Source: Siphonodentalium dalli
Lineage: Eukaryota > Mollusca > Scaphopoda > Gadilida > Siphonodentaliidae
Assembly: GCA_032622095.1 (NCBI GenBank)
Contig: CP136065.1
Span: 52,945,949 to 53,009,948, forward strand
Direction of reading: 5' to 3'
Length of the DNA stretch: 64,000 nt
Shown: piece by piece, positions 43,681 through 54,941 of the stretch
Layout of the letters: each line of letters opens with the position of its first letter
Position numbering within the stretch: position 1 is the stretch's first letter
Translations under genes and position numbers: made by a program
Notes under the pieces: generated by a model
What the model was told of the DNA's origin: nothing
What the model saw: the letters and a program-made list of their open reading frames with translations, nothing else
Databases searched by the model: none

Positions 43681-45854
43681 TTGGAACATGGCTGCTAATA
43701 AAATTGAGATTATCTAAAGTTATCATCCGGAAACCAAAAGCGAACGCCCGACGGATGGACCAATAAAGTGATAGATATCGTTTAAAAAAAACGGCCGCAA
43801 AAAGTATAACTATGGGGCGATGAATAGAATGGGGGTACCATTTATTTTTACCACATCAGGAAGAAACTAACAAAGAAAGCTCTGCATTCTCACATTTTGG
43901 AGAAGAAAATGGCTCCATTTGATTTATTTACTGTATAAATAATTTGTATTACTTCTGTCAATTTCGCACATAATGTATTCCATGTATTTATCGACATATT
44001 TTCAACAGAGAACCGCGAAAAAGGCGAGTAGTTGTGCCTTGAAATTATTGGCTCATTTGAGCAAAAACGAATATTTTTGAAAACTCAAGTGATGTTCTCA
44101 AACGGATGCCGAATGGGTTTCATGTGTTTTAGTTTCTTTGTTGTCCTGCATATTTTTCAATATATGGATTTTTGAAATCGAACTTGAAAAAGTGTGCACC
44201 ATCTTGATATCATGGCTCATTTCCTTGACCTCTTCTCACTTTCAGTGCGTGTGACAATATGAGGCGCGCCGCAATGATAGATTAATTTCCCTGAGTGGTA
44301 ATTTGATTCGTCGCGGTAGTTGTGTGATCCTCTTGTTAACAGGTGGATAATAATAGGCAGACACCCGGCGTGTGTACCATATACACCTTTTCATTATTTC
44401 AATATCACTCGGGTATCTCTGTTCATCTGTGCTTTAAACACGAACGACGGAGGCGCCAGATGGTCTCAAGCGAACGCCGAGTATCGCCACAAAAATTTGT
44501 TTTGTGAGCGCACATTCAATCATATTGTGATATGTGTCACACGTTTTAAATGGGCATTTAAAATTCAGTTCAATGCAACGATCTTGTGTTTGCCTTTCCA
44601 CGGTACTGCGGGTGTTCAAATTAACCTCTTGAGATATTTATGCGGTTCATAGGTGAAGCCTCACCGACACACAGGCGCCGTAAGGTCTACATTCCTACCC
44701 TACCTCTCGTACACATTAACACGAGAATCGCATTACTGTGTGTCTATTTTAGAAGCCTCAAGTTTAACATCTGGCGTCACGAGTCTGCCACCCCCGTTAG
44801 ACGAGTCCATGTTATTGACAAATCACCATCGAGCTGTCAGTATACACTCGAGCAGACGACTGAATTAAGCCACCTGTGCGCAGACGATCTCGCGATCGAT
44901 CTAATGGCCGACAGCACGCCATTGTTAGTGTTCTAAGCGAATCAATAACAACCACCAGCCTTCGCTGCGTGATATCACAAAAGCTGACGCAATCAACAAT
45001 TTAATGTTGTTCATGCTTTATTGGTCCACACAGGTTCCAGGAACCAAGATAAATTTATGGTTTCCCGAAGCGTTACTCGATTGCACATTTGACCGTGCCG
45101 GTTACGCTGACATTACGAGATAAAGACGGGAACGCGAAGTCGTTTTTGCATAAGCACTATGGTATGGTATTGTAATTTCATGTATAGTGCGTGGGATTAC
45201 TTAATTATTTACACATAGCGTTCCATGTCTCCATTACTTATTTATTAAAAACTGCGTCTTCAATCCGAAATGAGAGCAGGCAATGGTTTCTAGGACCGTT
45301 CTTCATTCGAAGGCGTCTTGTCACAAATTTCGAATTTCCTAGATCATTTCATAAGTTCCTCTCAAATGGTCCATTTTCAGCACCCCTGTTGGTTCACAAT
45401 TTGTAATTGAATTGAAAACATTTGACACCAGTAAAAAAAAAGCCAACATCTTGGCGGGCAAATAACACGCACATTAGGCTTATTTTGGTTGGAAAGTCAA
45501 AATCTTAGAGCAGCTTCAAAATATAAACCCCATATTGAGTCTGACAACTACTGTTGGTTAAGTTATGGACTGTTGATCGAATAGGGCATCTGATGTCACT
45601 TCTCTTTCGACAGTTTTATATACAAATTCGAAAGCAATCAAAAGGAATATCAACTATCCATTGAAACCATTTTATAAATATGTTCCAACATAGATGTTTA
45701 CGACAGGTATTTAACCAGGTATTTATATATTGATTGGTTGATTGGATTCAACGTCATTTCAGTCACGCGATACAGCAACTGCACTGGCAAACACATATGC
45801 AATGAAGTAGCTGTGTACATAATTAATACGATTAGACTAAATTTTAGATGTATA
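43681..45854. other. Intergenic, unrecognised short ORFs
   Basis: Two overlapping plus-strand ORFs (44320-44652, 110 codons; 44640-44936, 98 codons) lie in slightly more CG-rich sequence but have no domain I recognise and no matching minus-strand relic. I see no repeat family here. Confidence 0.35.
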
Positions 45855-45867
45855 TGTTACAATACAT

Positions 45868-46018
45868 CAGTGAAATAAGTAATTACGCGAAATCCCTGAA
45901 TGTTTCAGTAATTTCGTGAAATCACTGATCTGATTAGGGATTTCACGAAATTACTGAACAATTCATGGATTTCGCGTGATCACCGATTTTAGGCGTCAGG
46001 GATTTCATGAAATTACTA
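45868..46018. repeat. Subterminal palindromic repeats, left
   Basis: About six units of TTTCACGAAATTACTGA or its complement lie in alternating orientation. They mirror the array at 48308-48415. Confidence 0.9.
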
Positions 46019-46207
46019 AAGGACAAATATGTTTAAGTTTAACAATTTTTATTACGAACAAGGTATGGAACATTATTGATATTACAAACACAATCAACAG
46101 TAATACAATTATATGTCTAATACTGTGTATATCATCTTGTCTTTACATGTTAAAGGCACGGGCGGCGTTCGTTGCAGAAATATTAATATTTGTTCAAATC
46201 GCCATCA

Positions 46208-46770
46208 ACAGAAGGAATATTCAAAAATTTCACATGTAACACCATTGCTACAGGAACTACAATACCTTCCTATTCGTGCACGCATAGTCTACAAGTGTGC
46301 GTCATTCTGTTATAAAAAATCAGAATCTCGTTCAAGTATTCTCCCTGTATTGCCTCAATATTTTGATAAACTTTTAAGTATGTATGTTCCACCTACGAAT
46401 CTGAGGTCAAAGGCACAAGCTCTAATGGATATTCCATCAAAAAATTAAAAAACTTATGGCGATAGAGCAATTGATTCGTATGCGCCAAATGTTTGGAACT
46501 CACTGAGACACGACACAAGATTTGCAAACTCTCTGACCGAATTCAAAACTTTGTTAAAGAGTGAATTATTCTGTGCTCACTATGGGGAAGTTACCTCAGA
46601 TGTTGTTTAATTATTTTGATGTATGTGTATATCTATAGGTATGTGGTGTGTATAGATGTATGTATATCACGTGTGATAGAGGGCATGGTACTAGTAGGAA
46701 TGTAAGCGCTCTGGGCCATATGGGATAAAGCGCTATATAAAAACTATTTATTATTATTATTATTATTATT
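46208..46770 (+). mobile_element. LINE 3' end (L2/CR1-like), 5'-truncated
   Basis: The insertion consists of the last part of a reverse transcriptase ORF, a short 3' UTR ending GCGCTATATAAAAACTATTT and an (ATT)n tail at 46749-46770. The GCGCTATATAAA-plus-microsatellite tail is characteristic of L2-like LINEs in aquatic animals. Extreme 5' truncation is usual for target-primed reverse transcription. Confidence 0.85.
46209..46610 (+). pseudogene. LINE ORF2 C-terminal fragment, frameshifted
   Basis: The first frame reads HVTPLLQELQYLPIRARIVY, then LPVLPQYFDKLLSMYVPPTN, and stops after DIPSKN at about 46448. A shift into the next frame restores KTYGDRAIDSYAPNVWNSLR and LTEFKTLLKSELF, up to a stop at about 46610. 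These are the standard conserved blocks (HI-P-L--LHWLPV-ARI, L-PY-P-R-LRS, K-YGDRAF---AP-LWNSLP) at the end of L2/CR1 polymerases. One frameshift makes it non-functional. Confidence 0.85.
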
Positions 46771-47231
46771 AAGATATATATAGTTTTGTTCATATGCCAA
46801 ACATAATCAGCGCGTAAATAGTATATTGTCGCCAAGACGTACGATGTAGTACGTAAACAAGAGCCTGCATGCTCGTGTTACAGAAGTTGTGCTTCTGTTT
46901 ACATAACACAGCGCAATTCTATTGGCTAACCACACACAAATGATATAAATGCTCTTTAGTGTTTCCATATCAGGAAAACAGTAACAAATAACGCTCTTCA
47001 TGTTTACCATATCCGGATCTAAACAAAAGCCAGGTAAGGTAACGTTTATTTTCTTTTGCTAACAAAACAAAGGGGAAAAAATTGACAATAACATACTGTT
47101 TATACCATATTTCTGATTGGTATAAGAACAAAGTCGGTCTATATTTTACTATTCTTTCTGTTTATGGCGGTTTTTGACGGAGGAGAATATTTTAACATCA
47201 TACCCACCACCAACGCCGCCCGTATCTTTAA

Positions 47232-47588
47232 GCTATTGTGAAATCGCGAATTGCATTTTATATAAGCCTTGAAGCATTTACACCTGGATGTCGTACACCC
47301 CCTTTACAATTATATTTCTTAAATCCTTGACCACGTGTTGCGGACTGCTCCCTAACTGGAAGTACGTAGTGGGCGGTTTGTTGTCTGGCAGCTCTGCTGA
47401 TTCAGTTAATACACCTATATATAGATTGTGGAGATTCTGTTGTGGCATCATTGCATGTGACCTGAGTCTGTATCCATCATCGATAACACATCAGTTGGCA
47501 ACGACCGTACTGGAAACACCAATCCGAACACAACCAATGATTTAAGCATTTAATGATGTGCAGAATTTTTCTGAAACCTTTACATAAT
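47232..47588. other. Interior of GINGER-like element, no frame preserved
   Basis: Between the MITE and the integrase relic no conserved reading frame is recognisable. It is presumably the decayed 3' part of the transposase region. Confidence 0.4.
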
Positions 47589-47990
47589 TTAGACCGTTTT
47601 GCCAGTCTGTGTCTTATTGTCAGAGAACCGGGCCACCATCATATCTTTGATGGCTCCACTTGCCATTTCGACTGAACCTTGACTTTGAGGATGGTGTGGT
47701 TTACCATGAACAATGGTCAGCTCTGGTCACATGCTTCTCAGCTCTTTGGTGACATCAGCAGTGAACTCCGATCCGTTGTCACACTGCAGAATGGTGCCCC
47801 GAGCAGACGAAATATACATATAATTTGGAAGGCCACCTCCATTGCTCGTTTGCATGTGAACGGCCTTAGTATGCATAATTTCGTAAGGTGGTCTCGGTAA
47901 ACCATTATCCACTTGTAGTTATCCAAGTACTGCATATCAATCATATCTACTTGAAAACCTTCTTTTGAAAACACCCTCTTTGTTATCAGA
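47589..47990 (-). pseudogene. KRBA2/GINGER-like integrase core, broken
   Basis: The minus strand keeps the blocks GFQVDMIDMQYLDNYKWIMV, YRDHLTKLCILRPFTCKRAM and FRLLGAP in one frame. After a frameshift come ILQCDNGSEFTADVTKELRS, and after an in-frame stop (a TGG to TGA change) PELTIVHGKPHHPQSQGSVE. All three catalytic acidic residues of the DDE triad can be seen (D of VDMIDM, D of CDNGSEF, E of GSVEM). The fold is the retroviral/Gypsy rve integrase, and the closest match I know is the KRBA2-like group abundant in molluscs. At least one frameshift and one stop make it a relic. A zinc-binding N-terminal domain is not visible. Confidence 0.85.
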
Positions 47991-48307
47991 CGCCATGTCA
48001 GAATGAAGATGACGATATGACAAACAGCCAAGTATCTTTGTGGTATACGCAACAGCTACTAATTTCAATATCAGTCCATGATTAAAATTAAAAAAATTCA
48101 TAAGTTCAACTGTTGGCTGTTAGATTGTAACAACGCCAACAGAGAAGTTGATAGGTAATGCCGACAACTTGTCTGAGCTTATATATACTGTATACAATAG
48201 CTATATAGTGGTAGTCTGAAAAATCATTACACTTATTTACTGAAACCCAAACAGTAAAGATGTGTAAATCCATTAACAGATTGCAATGATCCCTGGCCAC
48301 TTCTAGT

Positions 48308-48415
48308 GGTTTCATGAAATCCCTGACACTTTCAGTGATTACGTGTAATCACTGGGCCAGTTTAGTGATTTCACGTAATCCCTTATATAGGGATTTCACG
48401 TAATCACTGATTTCA
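48308..48415. repeat. Subterminal palindromic repeats, right
   Basis: GTGATTTCACGTAATC units occur in alternating orientation, with CAGTGATTACGTGTAATCAC and TTATATAGG centres. The array pairs with 45868-46018. Confidence 0.9.
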
Positions 48416-48599
48416 CCGATTTACAGTAGCATATGCAAATAAAAATACACAAATTAAGTGCGAACGCGCATAGTTATGATGTTATTAGTTAAACAAGATT
48501 CACTAAACAGCAATTGACCACTGTGCAAAAACACCGAATATAACATAAAAGTTAACATACAATCGCAAGTTGAATACATTCTGCATGAATGAAATTAAA

Positions 48600-49095
48600 G
48601 GGTGCGACTAAATACAACCCGGACCACCCCTGTGTTGTCTAGGGGTAACGTTACTTGACAGAACATGCAGTATACGGGGATCTTACGTTGTCTAGGGGTG
48701 ACTTTACGGGGATATCACGAACATATACCTATTCACGGACGGGGGCCACGGCCCCACATGAGTGCCGCTATTAACCATTAACTTGCCAGAATTGCAATGT
48801 TCTGCCTACAATAAAATGAGAGACATCCGGATCTCGTATTCCGCAATAAAAACTCCGCACGTGACGAATCTGTAGGGGAACTAACATAGACTATATCCAT
48901 GCTTACCAAAACCTGGCAATTAACCCTCGAAATGCCATAATCGAAGGAAAATTTCGTGAATGAAGATAACAGACCGGACCACTCCTGTGGTGTCTAGGAA
49001 GCTAACAGACCGGACCACCCCTGTGGTGTCAATGACTGATTTTAGTGGACAGGGTGGTCCGGTTTGTTAGCTTCATTCACGGCTTCATGCATGGT
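48600..49095 (+). mobile_element. Diverged relative of the foldback element
   Basis: It starts GGGTGCGACTAAATAC and CCCGGACC, closely matching the 37662 terminus. Inside, AACCTGGCAATTAACCCTCG with AAATGCCATAATCG, TGAATGAAG-TAACAG and several CCGGACCACCCCTG boxes match the 519-bp repeat monomers. A short inverted segment at 49040-49085 (GGTGGTCCGGTTTGTTAGCT) starts a right arm. No right terminal repeat is recognisable. It is not an array, so it may represent the unexpanded or eroded state. Confidence 0.7.
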
Positions 49096-49192
49096 TCACG
49101 CTGTCGGTGGCTGGCAACGTTTTTTTTTATTTTATAAAATGGTTAAAGAAAATGTCATTTGTCCAAGTTTAAATAGCCAACAATTCAACATA

Positions 49193-49455
49193 TCCTCGCA
49201 CTTATACGCACATAATCGACCTATAATGTGAAATAGGTACACAATGTGGTTACTTGATTCTGAATTAAGCAGATAATGGAGTCATAGCCGTGCGTTATTT
49301 CGTTTAATGGCACTGGCCACAGTGAAAACACATGATTAAAAGCGAACAAGCGAAATATATATACAGTGAAAAGTCGTGAGTTTGGCTTGTTTGTGTCATT
49401 GTCTCATTTTCAGCACATTATCGACTCAAATTTTCTGGAGAACAGGCTGAACAAT
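49193..49455 (-). repeat. Dispersed repeat L, copy 1
   Basis: It is the reverse complement of about 55405-55676. Shared blocks include ATATCCTCG, CACATAATCGACCTATAATG, TGAAATAGGTAC, TATTTCGTTT and TCTCATTTTCAGCACATTAT. It has no coding capacity. Confidence 0.8.
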
Positions 49456-51129
49456 CACATCACCAACGGTTAATGCTTACCGATCAACATATGACTGTTT
49501 AAAAAAGCATATTGGAGCAAGTAATTGGTTAAGCGCTATATAAAAACGCCAAATGTACAACCGTTTTTACGTTGTGATCACTTATGGTTGACTTTATATA
49601 CTTGGTGCCCTTATCTGGAGAAGGCGTCCTTGCCCTCGGACGCTCCCAGAATTGCTGCATGGCAGCAGCTAAATTGGAAAAAATGATATCAAAATGGGGT
49701 GATGCCAGTGATATTATTAATGGATGTGAATACTATGCCGAATGTGTTAGGAGATTTCATAAAATTGTATAGCTGCATGATAGAAGTAACTAATGCTGCG
49801 AAGGCCCTAAAAAGGTCAGCAGAATGTTGAGTTGCAGATCACAACACTTTCTATACCAAATTGTTTCTCCAACCTAATTACAACAGTGTAGTTGGAATGT
49901 TCTATTATTAATTGGAGGGGTGTTCAGGATATATAGGCAGACGGCAGACTGAAACACAGATAATATAATTGGATTCTTTGGTCGTTTGTTGAACTTATCA
50001 TCTGAACATTTCATCAGGGAACTATACTTGTCAATGAGTTTATAGTATATATATGGTTAAAGCCCCGTGTCTGTTTGAGGGGCATGACACTATGCTCGCC
50101 TCTGTTACACCCTGGTCTGATTGCGGGATCAATATTGGTCGATAAGTACGTTAAATTCTTTTATATGGACTTCATGCTCGAGACTTATATACTTCAGTCA
50201 TATAATTTAGAAATGTCGGTCCCCATTTTACTTTTTCCACCGCAAACTTAGCATTGCCCACTCTCTAAAGAGAGTTGAATTTCTGCTCTATACTCAATGA
50301 TGTACAGTACACATATGCATGGTGAACGTTTTTCAAATGATTTCAACCACAGTAGAGCTTTTCAGCATAGGACACATTGCATTTATCTGTCGAACAATTT
50401 TGTCGGCGTCCATGCACGAGTGGGTGTGCGATCGGCCGCACGGCATTGTTATAAATTATATCTAAGAAAATTAACCTATTTATGTTGTAATCAGATGCTT
50501 ATATAGGAATTACTAACCAACATGTTAATCCTTTCTTTACTAAATACTCGTCGACAAGTATAGCCCCATGCATTAACCTCAGGAAATACTCAAATAAAAC
50601 TGATTACCTGAAAATTCCCTACCAATGAATATTGATCCTTCTACACTTGTATTATCTTTTCTATAGCATGTCGTCTGCTCCGCAAAATAGTCGAATTGAG
50701 CTCACAATCACATATGCACAGTTTCGCATATAGTATATCTGTGCCAAGTTAAAAATCAAAATTGACAGGAAATTGTTGGAACACGAACTGGGACAAAATT
50801 ATGCATGTTTAGAAAAATGTCTAAATCGAAGGGTGGGGGTAGCTTCCATAATAAACGTCGGACGGACCTCATAATAGCAGATACATGCACATGTTTTATA
50901 TACGGTACTAACCACCTGTGTCAAGTTTAAAAACATCAATAGAAAAATGTAGGAATATACTATATCTCGGACAAAGTTGCGTCCAGGGATGGACAAGCTG
51001 ATTCTTATATATAATAATAGTACATTCCAATGTATACTCTCATAACTGAGTGGGGGAATCCATTTAGTATTTAAAAAGGGATTAGTCTATGCGATTTGAC
51101 ATATGTTGGGATCGTTTTTACAGTTTGGT
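49456..51129. other. Intergenic with repeat N copy 2 and LINE-like tail
   Basis: TTAAGCGCTATATAAAAACG at about 49528-49547 matches the 3' end of the LINE at 46730-46745 and may be a LINE or SINE tail. Repeat N recurs at about 49893-50020. The ORF at 49584-49772 has no recognisable domain. Confidence 0.5.
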
Positions 51130-51149
51130 CATACAGAAAAGACCAGATG

Positions 51150-51915
51150 CACTATTTAACATAAGAGCAGCATTACTGCGGCAATAAGAGAACTCATTAC
51201 GAATAATGACGATAGCTACAGCTGGTTCATACATGTAAGAGGCATACTGTCAAGATACACCCTTCCTGATCCAGTATATATCATAAGCAATATCCATAGC
51301 ATGGAAGATGTAAGAGGCATACTGTCACAAATACACCCTTCCTGATCCATTATATATCATAAGCAATATCCATAGCATGGAAGATGCTAACAATTGGAAG
51401 ACAATATGCAAACAAACTCATACAACAATACTGGCATGAGATTAATGACGAAGAATTTAACAATAAAACAACCCTATCAATAGCTAAATTACAAGAAACT
51501 CAAGTAGCATGTTATCCAAACACTCGCCAGCAGCCACAAAAAAGGCTATAACAAAAGCATGGCTGATGAGCGATACCTACCTGCTGCAGGGTAACAGGCA
51601 AAACTTCAGGAAAAATCTCACCTCTGCCGAATGTCCACTCTGTAACTTAAAAGATGAGGACATAATACATTTTATTTCACAATGTGTAAAGACTGATACA
51701 AAACGACAAAGCTAAAAAAAAAAAAACAATAGTCTACCAAAACCGATTACTGCCACCATTAATGTTGAACAACCAGATATCCTAACTCAATTAACCAAAG
51801 ACTGCACAAAAATAGATAAATGGAAATTAACGGATCCAATAAAACGGCAAATCGAAAATAATGCAGGACACTTCATATTTGCAATACATGTATATAGAGT
51901 AAATTATCTGAAGGC
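51150..51915 (+). pseudogene. LINE ORF2 C-terminus (zinc-knuckle), broken
   Basis: The readable pieces are YSWFIHVRGILSRYTLPDPV, ANKLIQQYWHEINDEEFNNK, HSPAATKKAITKAWLMSDTY with LLQGNRQNFRKN, then CPLCNLKDEDIIHFISQC and later LTDPIKRQIENNAGHFIFAI. The C-x2-C-x8-H-x4-C knuckle after TYLLQGNR is the typical end of RTE/CR1/Jockey-like polymerases. Two or more frameshifts, a tandem duplication and a stop separate the pieces. Confidence 0.8.
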
Positions 51916-52070
51916 ACAGGAAGATAAGCTTACAAATCAAAGCAAATAGCCCGAGCTGTACAGGCATGACAACAGAATGTAAATGGTCTAAACACAGGAC
52001 CAAAAAAAAAAAAAACAACACAATAAAAACAAAACAAAACAAACAAAACATAACAAAACAAAAATAATTT
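51150..52070 (+). mobile_element. LINE 3' fragment with ORF2 tail and A-rich end
   Basis: Conserved C-terminal polymerase blocks are readable on the plus strand, followed by an A-rich tail (about 52000-52070). A 75-bp tandem duplication (about 51236-51311 and 51312-51386) interrupts it. There is no 5' half, and no target duplication was identified. Confidence 0.75.
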
Positions 52071-52358
52071 AAATGTATATTATATATACCATGCCCATCT
52101 TATAAACGTGTTTTATCATAATACAAACAAATGATATGTTTACATCTGTCTCCACAGTTCTTATCAACTCATACCCTGTATCAATAAGATAGTTTTACTC
52201 AACTAATGTCTTATACTCAACAATGTTTTTGCTACTATTGTTTTATATACCCAATATACTGGGTACTCCTCACTCAAAGGAGGGAAATCCACAACAAGCA
52301 ATTAAGCAAGGTAAAAACCTGCAAAACGTGCACATGTATACACGTATCAGTTTATGGT

Positions 52359-52450
52359 TCCTTTGTGCGGAACACCCAGCCTATAGCTTACCCGGATTCG
52401 AACCAACTTCACCATCGCCCGATTCACGACGCCTAATACGCTGTATGTGA
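52359..52450 (-). repeat. Possible tRNA-derived SINE fragment
   Basis: On the minus strand GGTTCGAATCC (52404 to 52394) is a perfect Pol III B box. It is preceded by AGCGTATTAGGCGTCGTGAA, which resembles a tRNA anticodon arm. No good A box is visible, so it is a fragment or a degenerate head. Confidence 0.4.
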
Positions 52451-53227
52451 ACCTTACCGACTCTATTCCGATGCCATGTTGTACTTCGTATGCAGTTTCT
52501 AAACAACAAAACTCAGCATGCATGATGTGAGAATTAAATATTTATATCCCTACTCGAATATTGGGGCTATATATATTTAATTACATTAGTCCGCCCAAGC
52601 AAATATCTCAGCCATGGGTTGTTGGATCTGAATGAAATTTGGTATGGAGTTTAGTCATCAGGAATCCTTTCAACAGAGGACAAATGACGTTGCATGTTCA
52701 GGTATCCCGTTGATATGTATCCTTTGTTTATCTAGAAATAATGATTATTTTGTCCGACAGCTGAGATATATAAGCGATGAATTATCGGATCTGAATGAAA
52801 TCGTGTATGGGCCATATATATATGTGTATATGTCTGTATATGCATATGTGTATATCCACACATATTTGTGTGAATACATGTACTCTTAACCAGGGGCCGA
52901 ACGGTTTATCTCTTTTCTACTCCCGAACCACCTTCATTTTCATTTCATAATTGTGATTTTACTCTTATTTCCTGCTATCTTGAACAGAACACAAATTTAG
53001 TTTGATTAATTTATTTTCTACGCCATTTTATTTATTTCAGTATTACTTAGGATATTTGGGGCGAGGAGCATTTAGTAAGTTGTAATAACTTGTGCTCCAA
53101 TCCCCGTTGCTCATCATACTACTGTATTTAAACTATTATGTATACATGTATGTGTGGGATGACTAATAAAATACGTTCAAACAAAAAATCAAACATGGCC
53201 AATGAAGTTCGCGTTTTCTGTTCTAGA
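52451..53227. other. Intergenic, short direct motif only
   Basis: No gene is recognised. ATCTCAGCCATGGGTT near 52606 is a relative of the ATATCTTAGCCATGAGTTA motif that borders the palindrome at 53299. GGATCTGAATGAAAT occurs twice (near 52625 and 52789). Confidence 0.5.
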
Positions 53228-53582
53228 GGTATCCTTCATTGTTTTTCTGGAAATTACGGTTTTCTGTCCCGTCTGCGCAGATATCTTAGCCATGAGTTAC
53301 AGTAATGCCATAAATAATCGACTACTTAACCACAGCAGAATTATGGGTAACTTTACAGGATTTAGTGGGAAATATGGCTAATTGCCATTCATCGGAAAGC
53401 TCTCACTGAGAGCTTTCCGATGAATGGCAACAGGCCATATTTTCGACTAAATCCTGAAAAGTTACCCATAATTCTGCTGTGGTTAAGGAGTCGACTATTT
53501 AGGGCATTACTGTATCCTTCATTGTTTATATGGAAATTATAGTTTTCTGTCCGCTGCGCAGATATCTTAGCCATGAGTTATA
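53228..53582. repeat. 105-bp-arm palindrome between direct repeats
   Basis: Two direct repeats of about 70 bp (53228-53298 and 53512-53582, sharing TATCCTTCATTGTTT, GGAAATTA and CGCAGATATCTTAGCCATGA) flank a near-perfect inverted repeat. Its arms are about 53299-53403 and 53409-53516, and the centre reads GAGAGCTTTCCGATGAATGG on one side and its complement on the other. The arms match almost completely, with small loops only. Confidence 0.95.
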
Positions 53583-54488
53583 TGATCTCATTGAACTTCC
53601 CATATGGATGTTCACCATCACAAAGGTTTTCAATGAAATGTCAAATGGTACTGTTCGCAATTACCCTTTTATTTGGGACCCGTTATGCCCGTGTTTATAA
53701 TAGGCATGCATGACAGCACCCGTGATGCAACTTCTTGGTTATTATTTTGACCAGAATAAAAATATCGCTCAAAACCGTATAGGTGAGCTTTAGTATTGAC
53801 CGACGATTATTCCCCTATATATGCACGCGTCATCGTAGTTTTAAATAAAACGGCATTCGCGGATTTTCGAGCAACAAGTGTTCGTTTGTATAGGAATTGA
53901 GGTACACCACTGTTAGGAAATTTGGTCACGTATAGGCATATTATAGAAGTCGTGTGACCCGAGGCTAAGCTGATAGATTATGCACCGCCGTGCATTGTAG
54001 CGCGTTAAGGTGTATCGCCGGGCGGGCGCCAGTCAGTTCGGCGCCTTTTGTTTAAATGCGGACGACGCATCGAGAATAAAGGCTACCCCACACCCGAGCT
54101 ACTATACCGTGGTGTAACATATAACACCTATATGAGATTAAATGCCGAGATCGCAAATATTTACGTGGCGATTGGTTGCGCGGTGCATTTTATTAATATT
54201 TAACCCATGGTTGCAGAACACTTCAAATGATCGCAATCGGAAGTTTAAACCGCGAATACACGACTTTGCTGTTAAACGCTTGTGTAACGTAATCTTCGTA
54301 TAGTATATATATATCTACTGTTGGAATTATGAATCCGTTCTTGGGAAGGATAACGTTCACTTAGCCATTGAATGTATAAAGATTTAGATCTGAGAGATCA
54401 TCTGACGTATATATAAGCCAAATTAATTAAATTGAATTCACTGTATGCACATCAGGTGAAAATAACCCCGTGTGGACCCGGGTAACTA
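53583..54488. other. Intergenic, nothing recognised
   Basis: No gene or repeat was recognised; the 53990-54080 stretch is locally more CG-rich. Confidence 0.4.
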
Positions 54489-54941
54489 GATCGTGGCATG
54501 AATTTATAATCCTGCTAACGCCCGTAGAGATAATAATCCACCAGTACAAAACCTGGAAACTTTTTGAAGGTATGACAGGGAACCTTATAAAGTCGAAAAA
54601 TAACATGAGTAATCATTTCTTTTTATCTCTTCCTAAATAATGTACTTCATTGCAGGTGAAGATCCCAACTCGAAAATTGCATGCATTTCTGTGACCTTTG
54701 TGAGTCGATATCGCAATACAAAAAACATTGAATTAGTTACCCAGGAGAAATTCGACTTGGGACCTTCACCTACAGTGAAGTACATTATTAAGAAACAGAA
54801 AATAACGAAAGAATATATATTCCGCGTTATTTTTTGGACTTTATAAGGTTCCCTGTCAAAACTTCAAAAAGTTCCCATGTTACTTACTGGTGAAATATGA
54901 TCTCTACGGCGTTAGCCAGAGTTAAAATTCATGGCATGATC
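54489..54941. mobile_element. MITE family E, copy 3
   Basis: Termini GATCGTGGCATGAATT and ATTCATGGCATGATC are inverted repeats. It shares CCAGTACAAAACCTGG, GGGAACCTTATAAAGT, CCCAACTCGAAAATTGCATG and the mirrored half with copy 2 at 22415. Confidence 0.9.

Larger units (their letters stand above)
46150..47231 (-). mobile_element. MITE family C, copy 4, split by a LINE
   Basis: TTAA bounds both ends. The left part 46150-46207 (AGGCACGGGCGGCGTTCGTT) and right part 46771-47231 together match the minus strand of copy 1 (788-1271) in order. The LINE 3' end sits between the CAGAAGGAA and ATATATAGTTTTGTTCATAT segments that are nearly adjacent in copy 1. Confidence 0.9.
45855..48431 (-). mobile_element. 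Decayed GINGER-like DNA transposon with nested insertions
   Basis: The left end TGTTACAATACATCAGTGAA and the inverted right end TGCTACTGTAAATCGGTGAA are related. They continue into arrays of palindromic subrepeats (TTACGCGAAATCCCT and TTACGTGAAATCCCT), so the termini are inverted repeats starting with TG. Flanks TATA and TATG are a possible imperfect 4-bp duplication. A Gypsy-type integrase relic lies inside on the minus strand. GINGER transposons have TG-starting inverted repeats and a retroviral-type integrase, so this class fits. A family C MITE and a LINE tail have inserted into it. Confidence 0.6.

Noticed and set aside
44320-44936. Two overlapping ORFs of 110 and 98 codons
   Set aside because: There is no recognisable domain, no repeat relation and no splice or poly(A) context; of a length expected by chance in slightly GC-richer DNA.
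45855-48431. LTR retrotransposon as the host of the integrase relic
   Set aside because: The ends are inverted rather than direct repeats, and no reverse transcriptase, protease or gag traces were found.
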